From NCBI GenBank assembly GCA_019636625.1, contig JAHBXE010000009.1, forward strand, positions 62,001 to 126,000: DNA of 64,000 nucleotides, written 5' to 3'. The DNA comes from Phycisphaeraceae bacterium (GTDB taxonomy: Bacteria > Planctomycetota > Phycisphaerae > Phycisphaerales > UBA1924). The notes under the pieces were generated by a model. The model did not search any database. It had not been told where the DNA came from and saw nothing but the letters and a program-made list of their open reading frames with translations. Of this stretch, positions 43,847-51,252 are shown one piece after another (positions within the stretch are counted from its first letter, which is position 1; the number at the start of each line of letters is the position of its first letter). The position numbers and the translations under genes are program-made.

Positions 43847-46660
43847 GTGATCGACCCCCCCAACATGTCCGTTACTCCCTTGGAGTCCTTCCCGCCCCTC
43901 GATGAATGGGACAACTGGACCGGCTTCGACCCCAAGGCCTGGCCCCGCAAGGTTGAGAAGAAGTACGCCCTCATCCCCACCACGTGCTTCAACTGCGAGG
44001 CCGCGTGCGGGCTCGTCGCCTACGTCGATCACAAGACCCGCCAGATCGAAAAGCTCGAAGGCAACCCCTACCACCCAGGCTCGCGCGGGCGAAACTGCGC
44101 CAAGGGCCCCGCCACGCTCAACCAGATCCAGGACCCCGAACGCATCCTCTACCCGCTCAAGCGCGTCGGCCCGCGCGGCAGCGGGAAGTTCGAACGCACC
44201 ACGTGGGATGAAGCCCTCGACACCATCGCCAAGCCCATCCGCGCCGCCCTGATCGAGAACCGGCGCACCGAAGTCATGTACCACGTTGGCCGCCCCGGCC
44301 ACGACGGGTACATGGACCGCGTCCTCCAGGCGTGGGGCGTGGACGGGCACAACTCACACACGAACGTGTGCTCCTCCGCCGCCCGCGTCGGCTACGCGAC
44401 GTGGATGGGCGCCGACCGCCCCTCCCCCGACCACGCCAACGCCAAGTTCATCCTCCTGCTCTGCTCCCACCTCGAAGCCGGGCACTACTTCAACCCCCAC
44501 GCCCAGCGCATCATCGACGCCAAGAGCGCCGGCGCCAAGATCTGCGCCGTCGATGTCCGCCTCTCCAACACCGCCAGCATGTCCGACTACTGGCTCAGCC
44601 CGTGGCCGGGCACCGAGGCCTTCCTCCTCCTTGCCATGGCCAACGTCATCATCAACGAAGGCCTCTACAACCGCGCCTTCGTCGAGACCTGGGTCAACTG
44701 GCGCGATGCGCTGAATGCCCCGGGTGGCTTGCCCATCCACAGTGGGCCTTCCTCCGTCTCCTTCGACGACTTCATCGCCGCTCTCAAGAAGCACTACGCC
44801 GCCTTCACGCCCCAAGCCGCCGAGGCCGAGTGCGGCGTCCCCGCCGAGAAGATCGTGACCATCGCCCGCCTCATCGGCGAAGCCGGCCCGCGCTTCGCCA
44901 CCCACGTCTGGCGCAACGCCGCCGCCGGCAACCTCGGCGGCTGGCAGGTGTCCCGCTGCCTCATGTTCCTCTCCGCCCTCGTCGGGGCGATCGGCACCCC
45001 CGGCGGCACCAACCCCAACACCCGCGACAAGTTCGTCCCGCCCCCGTTCATCAAGCCCCCGCCGCAGAACGTCTGGTCCGAACTCCTCTACCCGCGCGAA
45101 TACCCCCTCGCGTACCACGAACTCTCCTACCTCCTGCCGCACATGCTCATGGAAGGCCGCGGCAGGATCTCCGCCTACTTCACCCGCGTCTACAACCCTG
45201 TCTGGACCAACCCCGACGGCATGATGTGGGAAAAGGTCCTCCGCGATGAGAAACTCATCGGCCTGCACGCCGCCATCACGCCCGTCTGGTCCGAGACCGC
45301 CCAGTACGCGGACTACGTGCTCCCCACGGGTCTGGGTGCCGAGCGCCACGACCTGATGAGCCAGGAGACGCACGCCAGCCAGTGGATCAGTTTCCGCCAG
45401 CCCGTCCTCCGCACCTACCGCGAGCGCCTCGGCGAACGCTTCGAGTGGACCCACCAGGCCAACCCGGGCGAAGTCTGGGAAGAGGACGAGTTCTGGATCG
45501 CCCTCTCGTGGAAGATCGACCCCGACGGCGCCCTCGGCGTCCGCAAGTACTTCGAATCGCCCTACCGCCCGGGCCAGCGGATCTCGATCGATGAGTACTA
45601 CCAGTGGATCTTCGAGAACTCCGTCCCCGGCTTGCCCGCCGCGGCGGCCGCGAAGAACATGAAACCACTGGAGTACATGCGCCGGCACGGCGCGTTCCTC
45701 GTCAACACCGATACTTACCACGGCCACCTCGAGGAACTCACCGCCAAGGAATCCGAGGGCTCCGAGGTCGATCACGCAACGGGTGAAGTGAAGAAGGGCG
45801 GCAAAGTCATCGGCATCTTCGCCGACGGCAAGCCGCGACACGGCTTCAAGACCCCCAGCAAGCGCCTCGAGTTCTACAGCAGGACACTCGCCGACTGGAG
45901 GTGGCCCGAGTACGCCATGCCCGCCTACATCGAGAGCCACATCCACCGCAAGCGCTTCAACCCCGAGAAGGGCGAGTACGCCCTTGTTCCCACTTTCCGC
46001 CTCCCCACCCTGATCCACACGCGCAGCGGTAACTCCAAGTGGCTCTACGAACTCTCCAACTCCAATCCCGTCTGGGTCCACCCGGAGGATGCCAAACGCA
46101 TCGGCGTCGAACTCGGCGACCTGATCCGAATCACCACCGACATCGGCTACTTCGTGAACAGGGTCTGGGTCACCGAGGGCATGCGCCCCGGCGTCATCGC
46201 CTGCTCGCACCACCTCGGCCGCTGGCGCCTGTTCGAGGATGTGGGCACCGACCGTTGGGCTAGCGCGCTCGTGAACAAGGAAGAGCCATCGCCGGGTGTT
46301 GTCCGGATCCGCCGCATCGCCGATGTACGTCCCTTCGAAAGCACCGACCCCGACTCCAAGCGCGTCTGGTGGACCGACGGCGGAGTGCACCAGAATCTCA
46401 CTTTCCCCGTCCACCCGGACCCCGTTTCGGGCATGCACTGCTGGCACCAGGCCGTCCGCGCCGAACGCGCCCGGCCCGAGGACCGCTACGGCGATGTCGA
46501 GGTGGACACCAACAAGTCCATGCAGGTCTACCGCGAGTGGCTCACACTCTCCCGCCCCGCTCCCGGCCCGGGCAACCTCCGTCGCCCCCTCTGGCTCGGC
46601 CGCGCCGTCAGACCCGCTGATGACGCCTACCAGTTTGCGAACGTGCCTCCCAACATGTAG
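43847..46660 (+). CDS. Molybdopterin oxidoreductase, SoeA/PsrA-like catalytic subunit
   Basis: 937 residues from GTG at 43847, with GGGAG seven bases upstream; ATG at 43865 is the alternative. The [4Fe-4S] site is Cys47, Cys50, Cys54 and Cys84, followed by a Molybdopterin domain with HTNVCSSAARVGY, where Cys175 is the probable Mo ligand, and a C-terminal dinucleotide-binding domain (NSNPVWVHPEDAKRIGVELG). No twin-arginine signal, so it works in the cytoplasm, as SoeA of sulfite-oxidising SoeABC does and unlike PsrA or DmsA. With the fused FeS/NrfD gene 144 bp upstream it probably forms a membrane complex. Sulfite oxidation is the preferred inference; another sulfur or nitrogen oxyanion is possible. 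Confidence 0.8.
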   Translation: MIDPPNMSVTPLESFPPLDEWDNWTGFDPKAWPRKVEKKYALIPTTCFNCEAACGLVAYVDHKTRQIEKLEGNPYHPGSRGRNCAKGPATLNQIQDPERILYPLKRVGPRGSGKFERTTWDEALDTIAKPIRAALIENRRTEVMYHVGRPGHDGYMDRVLQAWGVDGHNSHTNVCSSAARVGYATWMGADRPSPDHANAKFILLLCSHLEAGHYFNPHAQRIIDAKSAGAKICAVDVRLSNTASMSDYWLSPWPGTEAFLLLAMANVIINEGLYNRAFVETWVNWRDALNAPGGLPIHSGPSSVSFDDFIAALKKHYAAFTPQAAEAECGVPAEKIVTIARLIGEAGPRFATHVWRNAAAGNLGGWQVSRCLMFLSALVGAIGTPGGTNPNTRDKFVPPPFIKPPPQNVWSELLYPREYPLAYHELSYLLPHMLMEGRGRISAYFTRVYNPVWTNPDGMMWEKVLRDEKLIGLHAAITPVWSETAQYADYVLPTGLGAERHDLMSQETHASQWISFRQPVLRTYRERLGERFEWTHQANPGEVWEEDEFWIALSWKIDPDGALGVRKYFESPYRPGQRISIDEYYQWIFENSVPGLPAAAAAKNMKPLEYMRRHGAFLVNTDTYHGHLEELTAKESEGSEVDHATGEVKKGGKVIGIFADGKPRHGFKTPSKRLEFYSRTLADWRWPEYAMPAYIESHIHRKRFNPEKGEYALVPTFRLPTLIHTRSGNSKWLYELSNSNPVWVHPEDAKRIGVELGDLIRITTDIGYFVNRVWVTEGMRPGVIACSHHLGRWRLFEDVGTDRWASALVNKEEPSPGVVRIRRIADVRPFESTDPDSKRVWWTDGGVHQNLTFPVHPDPVSGMHCWHQAVRAERARPEDRYGDVEVDTNKSMQVYREWLTLSRPAPGPGNLRRPLWLGRAVRPADDAYQFANVPPNM

Positions 46661-46706
46661 GCAATCACACATATTGGAGGGACGACTTTCTGTGTGGCAC
46701 GCCCTC

Positions 46707-46734
46707 TTGACAAGGGGGGGGCAAGGATTATGCT
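46707..46734 (+). promoter_or_regulatory. Promoter with a G8 tract in the -35/-10 spacer
   Basis: TTGACA (46707-46712) and TATGCT (46729-46734) are 16 bp apart. Eight of these spacer bases are consecutive G (46714-46721). Slippage by one base would give the optimal 17 bp, so promoter strength could switch. It drives the Cys-rich peptide gene starting 40 bp downstream. Confidence 0.65.
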
Positions 46735-46773
46735 ACGATCAGAGCGGAACACCCACATTCACGGAGCATGGCA

Positions 46774-47076
46774 ATGCGTCCTTTCTCTTGCTCACGAGTC
46801 TGCGACGTACTCGCGGGACTCGCCGCTGTTACAGTGGTCGTCTCGATCACCCTCCCTGCGTTCGCCAGCGACGACAGTGAAGGCAACAAGTGCCCCGCGA
46901 CCAGCAAGTGCGGCGCCGTCGCCCCGATCAATGGCCCGTGCAATTCCGGGTACAGCACCTGCTGCTGCCGGATCTCTCCCTCCACGGTCTATACGTGCGA
47001 ATGTCGGCTCGCCACGGTGTGCCAGACTCCCGGCAGCGGGAACCACTGTGACGACGGCTATTCCGCGCCCGATTGA
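46774..47076 (+). CDS. Small exported cysteine-rich peptide
   Basis: 100 residues from ATG at 46774 (GGAG seven bases upstream; ATG at 46768 is too close to it). Signal peptide to about residue 32 (…ITLPAFA), then a mature part of about 67 residues with ten Cys, including CCCR and TCECR, so probably five disulfides. Gly, Pro, Ser and Asn are frequent. I do not recognise the family. The next gene but one encodes a MauE-like membrane domain; MauE is needed for disulfide formation in the Cys-rich light chain of methylamine dehydrogenase, which is an analogy, not homology. Confidence 0.65.
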   Translation: MRPFSCSRVCDVLAGLAAVTVVVSITLPAFASDDSEGNKCPATSKCGAVAPINGPCNSGYSTCCCRISPSTVYTCECRLATVCQTPGSGNHCDDGYSAPD

Positions 47077-47100
47077 CGTTTCAATGAGAAGTCAGCACCC

Positions 47101-47967
47101 GTGCTATTCCGCGCCTCACACGCCGTCCTGATCACCTCCGCTGCCTTGGCCGCGTGCGTGGCTGGAATCGTGCTGTACCGCGCGACCTCGAGCCGGCGGG
47201 CGGGATTGGCCTACGCCGAGTCCAGTTACCGCGAAGGAGTCGCCCAGTTTGCCCGCCTTCCCTATGTCCCGATCGCGACGATTGAGTCCCCAGAAGCCAT
47301 GCACGCCGTCATCGCCGCCGCGGATGTAACGCGAGAAGGAACCGTTGCCGCCGACGTGTCCCCCATTCTTCGACGGACCTCGGAGTTCTTCTACTACCGG
47401 TTCGCCCAGTCCTCGCCCGACCGGTACCGCGCTTGGCGCTCGCGCGTCGGCGATCGTCCGCGGACGCTCGACGAAATGGTCCGTACCGAGGGCCTGAGGG
47501 ACACGTACACCGCGTTGACCGGCCACGCCCTTGCGTCCGATGCGAACGCCGATTCATGCTTCCGTGAACTCTGGGCGTCTTCGCTGCGGTACGGCGGGGG
47601 GTTCAATCAACCGGTTGGAATCGCGGCGGAGCCCGCCGGGATCAGCGTGGTCATGGGACGCTGGACGGCCTCCGACCGCACCCGCCGGAGTGTCCACGGG
47701 AGACTCAGCGCCGATGTGTGGCGGGGCGTCACCGCCGCCAATATGAGGTCATGGTGGCACCCTCGCCTCACCGCGGATGAGATAATCCGTCGCGACGGCA
47801 GCGCCGACTTTGCCGAAGTCGGCGTCGTCGTCAAGTACGCGGACAGAACCCATCGGCCTCTGGTCCTGGGGTTCGTGCACGACTCCCGGGCCGGGGACTG
47901 GGTGCTGCTCCACGTCACCACGTACAACTTCGCAAGCGGCTCTCCGCTTTCGCCGATGGAGTATTAG
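47101..47967 (+). CDS. Membrane-anchored hypothetical protein of the Cys-rich peptide unit
   Basis: 288 residues from GTG at 47101, 24 bp after the peptide gene. One N-terminal transmembrane helix (about 7-28), then a periplasmic domain containing three Trp-rich elements and a C-terminal sheet (PLVLGFVHDSRAGDWVLLHV). No catalytic motif or Cys pair that would suggest a thiol oxidoreductase (single Cys residues near 19 and 152 only). It ends 2 bp before the next start, so it is part of one operon. Family not recognised. Confidence 0.6.
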   Translation: MLFRASHAVLITSAALAACVAGIVLYRATSSRRAGLAYAESSYREGVAQFARLPYVPIATIESPEAMHAVIAAADVTREGTVAADVSPILRRTSEFFYYRFAQSSPDRYRAWRSRVGDRPRTLDEMVRTEGLRDTYTALTGHALASDANADSCFRELWASSLRYGGGFNQPVGIAAEPAGISVVMGRWTASDRTRRSVHGRLSADVWRGVTAANMRSWWHPRLTADEIIRRDGSADFAEVGVVVKYADRTHRPLVLGFVHDSRAGDWVLLHVTTYNFASGSPLSPMEY

Positions 47968-47969
47968 GT

Positions 47970-49202
47970 GTGATCGCCCCGCCCGCAGCAGATCGCCCAT
48001 GTGACTATTCGGTCTGGCCGACGCTGCTGACGAGAGCAGTCGGGGCTTACTTGGCGCTCGGCGGCTTGTGGAAGGCCGCCTCGCCGTGGGAACTCATCCG
48101 GGCGATCGAGTTCAGCCTCCCCAGCATGCTCCCGGGCCGCGCCATCGACTTCGCCGCAGCAAGCGTGGCCGGGTGGGAGGCGATGGTTGGCCTCTGGCTC
48201 ATCCTGGCACCGCACCGCGTCCCCGCCGTCGCGGCGGCGGCCACGCTGATCGGGTACTCCGCCGTGCTGGCCCGCTTCGCGCTGGATTCGTCGTCGCCCC
48301 GGTGCGGATGCCTCTCGCTGCCCTTCTCGGGCCTCGACGGGCAACAGACCGCCCAGGTTGGGCTGGCTCGAAACGCGGCGCTCCTCTGGCTTCTGTGGCG
48401 AGGACGGACCGCGTGTCCGATGCCGCGAAGGCCCCCCCGTCGCACGTCGGCGTCCGTCCCGGCGCGCCCGACCGGGTTCTCGATCGTCGAACTGCTGGTC
48501 GTGATCGCGATCCTCGGTATTGTGGTTGCCCTGGCCCTTCCCGCCCTGAGCAGGGCCCGAACTTCCGCGAGAGACGCCCGCGACCTCTCGACGGTACGCC
48601 ACCTCTCCTCGCTCATCGCGAACTACGCCGCCGATCACGCCGACTGTTTCCCCTACTTCCAGACACCGGGGGACCCCTTCGGGCCCATGGTGCTCCCGCC
48701 GGGTTTCTCGCTCGGCCCGGGCCGATCGTACTTCATGGGCGGTTCGGTCTACTGGCCGAACATCCTGCGCGACGCGTACATCCCGCCCGCGTTCGCCGCT
48801 CACCTCGCGACGGAAGGAGACGTAACAGGTTCGAACCTGACCGAGGGCTACCCCGCCGACACGATCCGCAGCCGGTTCCTCCTCACCCACACGGTCTTTG
48901 CCGCCCCCCGTTTCTGGCGCGACGACCTGCCCCCGCTTCACCACGCGATGCTCCGACCTGTTCGCACATCCGAAGTCCTCTTCCCATCACTCAAGGGACT
49001 GATGCTCGACCTCAGCCCCCCTCCAACCTCGAGTCGACCGCTGGATCGGTCCTGGTATCCCGATGTCGGCAGAATGGATGGCTCCGCGGGCATCGTCCGC
49101 TGGGATCTGCTGGACCACCGCCGGATCGTGCGGCGCCCGTACGGCGCATGGCCGTGGCCAATCCTGTCCAGTCGAGATGGTGTCCACGGAAGGGACTTCT
49201 GA
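47970..49202 (+). CDS. MauE/DoxX-like membrane domain fused to a type IV prepilin-like protein
   Basis: A continuous 410-residue ORF. Residues 15-148 contain four transmembrane helices and the pair Cys112-Gly-Cys114, as in MauE-type membrane proteins for disulfide or redox maturation. From Met151 a basic leader leads to the prepilin peptidase site Gly169 before FSIVELLVVIAILGI with Glu at mature position 5, then a pseudopilin-like domain of the DUF1559 style common in planctomycetes. Either it is a true fusion, or ATG 48420 is an internal start giving a separate prepilin. Operon with the two preceding genes. Confidence 0.7.
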   Translation: MIAPPAADRPCDYSVWPTLLTRAVGAYLALGGLWKAASPWELIRAIEFSLPSMLPGRAIDFAAASVAGWEAMVGLWLILAPHRVPAVAAAATLIGYSAVLARFALDSSSPRCGCLSLPFSGLDGQQTAQVGLARNAALLWLLWRGRTACPMPRRPPRRTSASVPARPTGFSIVELLVVIAILGIVVALALPALSRARTSARDARDLSTVRHLSSLIANYAADHADCFPYFQTPGDPFGPMVLPPGFSLGPGRSYFMGGSVYWPNILRDAYIPPAFAAHLATEGDVTGSNLTEGYPADTIRSRFLLTHTVFAAPRFWRDDLPPLHHAMLRPVRTSEVLFPSLKGLMLDLSPPPTSSRPLDRSWYPDVGRMDGSAGIVRWDLLDHRRIVRRPYGAWPWPILSSRDGVHGRDF

Positions 49203-49339
49203 ACCCCGCTCTCGAGGGGCGCCGTCCTCGCCCGGCGAACCATGGGTCTTTGTCCCCGGGATTCACTCCCGAAACTCGGAAGCACGGCCCGCGAGACACC
49301 TCTGCCGGATACCCTTGCAGCCCCGCGGGAGTCTCCGCC

Positions 49340-50155
49340 TTGCCCTTCGACCAAATCGCCGTGATCGCCCTGATCGGCCTCCTCGCCGGAGTGCTCGGCG
49401 GTCTCGCCGGCATCGGCGGTTCCGTCTTCATCATCCCCGCGCTCCACATCGTCTTCAGTTCCACCCTCTTCGGTGAGCCCAAGGACCCCCAGATCCACCA
49501 CCTCTACATGGCCGCGGCCATGACGGTTAACGTGACCGTCTCCGTTCCCGCCGCCATCCAGCACTACCGAGAAGGCGCCGTCCGAACGCTGCTGCTCCGC
49601 ATTCTGATACCCGCGACCGCCGCGGCCACCATCGGCGGAGTCATGCTGTCCAACCTGCTCTCCGGCGAAGCCCTGCGGCTCCTCCTCGCGCTGTTCCTCA
49701 TCCTCTATTCCATCTGGAACTTCAGCATCATCGCCCGCCCGCGCCGCCGATCCTTCACCGGCACCGGAAGAGTCGAACGCACGCCCGCCCACCGCCTTGC
49801 CGCCTGCGGCGCCATCACCGGCGCGATCGGCGGCCTCCTCGGGCTCGGCGGCGGCCTCCTGCTTGTCCCCCTCCTCCAACTCGCCTGCAACGTCCGCCTC
49901 AAGAACGCCATCGCCACCAGCTCGGCCGTCCTCTGCTTCACCGCCGCCATCGGCGCGGCCCTCAAACTCGCCACCCTGTCGCAGCATGGTGAACGCATTG
50001 ACCATGCGTTCGTCTACATCGTCTGCATGGCCCCCACCGCCATCCTCGGCGCCCTCTGGGGCGCCAAGCTCGTCCACCGCCTCCCGATCATCGCCGTCCG
50101 ACTTGTGATGACCTTCATCATCTTCCTCGCGGCAACGAAGCTCATCGGTTCCTGA
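49340..50155 (+). CDS. TauE/SafE-family sulfite/sulfonate exporter
   Basis: 271 residues from TTG at 49340 with GGGAG eight bases upstream. Eight membrane segments in two halves, each beginning with a glycine-rich loop (GLLAGVLGGLAGIGGS and GAITGAIGGLLGLGGG), the signature of the TauE/SafE (TSUP) family. These export sulfite, sulfoacetate or other organosulfur anions. Close to the cysteine dioxygenase and SoeA-like genes it may relieve sulfite stress. It lies 138 bp after the prepilin fusion and need not share its transcript. Confidence 0.8.
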   Translation: MPFDQIAVIALIGLLAGVLGGLAGIGGSVFIIPALHIVFSSTLFGEPKDPQIHHLYMAAAMTVNVTVSVPAAIQHYREGAVRTLLLRILIPATAAATIGGVMLSNLLSGEALRLLLALFLILYSIWNFSIIARPRRRSFTGTGRVERTPAHRLAACGAITGAIGGLLGLGGGLLLVPLLQLACNVRLKNAIATSSAVLCFTAAIGAALKLATLSQHGERIDHAFVYIVCMAPTAILGALWGAKLVHRLPIIAVRLVMTFIIFLAATKLIGS

Positions 50156-50169
50156 CCTTCACCCGCTCT

Positions 50170-51135
50170 TCACTCCCTCCGCAACTCCCAGGGAAAGCCG
50201 ACGGGCATCAACTCCCGCCGCTCGTTCAACCACCCCACCAGCCACTCATACGCCTCCACCAGTCGCGGTCCCGGTCGGTTGAACATCTGGTTCCCATCCA
50301 CCAGCGCCACCCTTCCGTTCTCCACCGCCGGCAACTTCCGCCACCAGGCCTGCTGCTCCAGGTCCTGCACCATTTCCCGAGTCCCCTCCAGCCCCACCCC
50401 GCACGGGCACACGATCACGGCTTCCGGCTGCATCGCCACCACCGCCTCGACTGCCACCCGGACCGATGGCCCCGCCTTGCTCGCCCAGGCCTGCGGCCCC
50501 GCCGCTGCCCCTGCATCCGCGTCCGGTCGGGTTGGGTTCATCGGGTGCCTCCCCCCCGCCCGCTCGATCAACTGCGGTGTCCAATGTCCCCCGACATACA
50601 TCGGGTCGGTCCACTCCAGGAACAGCACCCGCGGCCCGTCCACATAGGGATTGACGTAATCCGCCGCCCGCCACAACCGCTCCCGCAATCGAACCACCGC
50701 CTCCCCCGCCGCCTCGACCCTTCCCACCGCCTCCCCCACGCGCAGCACATCATCGATCACATCCTCCAGCCCCAGAGGGTTCAAACTCAGAACCCGGGGC
50801 GGTGGGTCCATCTCTGCCGCCACACCCCGGACCGTTTCCAGGTCGATCGAGCACACGCGGCACAGGTCCTGAGTCAGGATCAGGTCCGGTTGCAGCCGAT
50901 GAAGGAGTTCGACGTCCAGGGTGTAAAGAGACTGACCCTCCCGCAACCGACGGCTCACCTCGGCGTCGATCTCCGCCGCGGACGCCCCCACCGGCGTTCT
51001 CGGCCCTGTGAGGATGGGCAAGGCGCGCACCTCCACCGGAAAGTCGCACTCGTGGGACCGCCCAACCAGCATCCCCCCAGCCCCGACCAGACCCACGATT
51101 TCCGTTGCCGAGGGCAGCAGACTGACGATCCGCAT
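50170..51135 (-). CDS. BtuF-like cobalamin/siderophore-binding protein without signal peptide
   Basis: 321 residues from ATG at 51135. RIVSLLPSATEIVGLVG, HECDFP and QDLCRVCSI belong to the periplasmic_BP_2 fold close to BtuF (ABC-transporter vitamin B12-binding protein). No signal peptide is present, and no permease or ATPase lies nearby. Such stand-alone cytoplasmic-type members are frequent in Actinobacteria and Planctomycetota; their ligand is unclear. The frame continues upstream across the antisense of the secretin gene, which is not coding. Confidence 0.75.
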   Translation of the reverse strand: MRIVSLLPSATEIVGLVGAGGMLVGRSHECDFPVEVRALPILTGPRTPVGASAAEIDAEVSRRLREGQSLYTLDVELLHRLQPDLILTQDLCRVCSIDLETVRGVAAEMDPPPRVLSLNPLGLEDVIDDVLRVGEAVGRVEAAGEAVVRLRERLWRAADYVNPYVDGPRVLFLEWTDPMYVGGHWTPQLIERAGGRHPMNPTRPDADAGAAAGPQAWASKAGPSVRVAVEAVVAMQPEAVIVCPCGVGLEGTREMVQDLEQQAWWRKLPAVENGRVALVDGNQMFNRPGPRLVEAYEWLVGWLNERRELMPVGFPWELRRE

Positions 51136-51252
51136 CCTGATACCTTTCCCGTGACCGAGCGCCCCCCATACTCCCCGCGTATCACCCGCTGGAGAGCCCC
51201 AAGGGCCCTTCCCCCGAACGTACCACAACGGTACCTCCCGGAGACCACTCCC

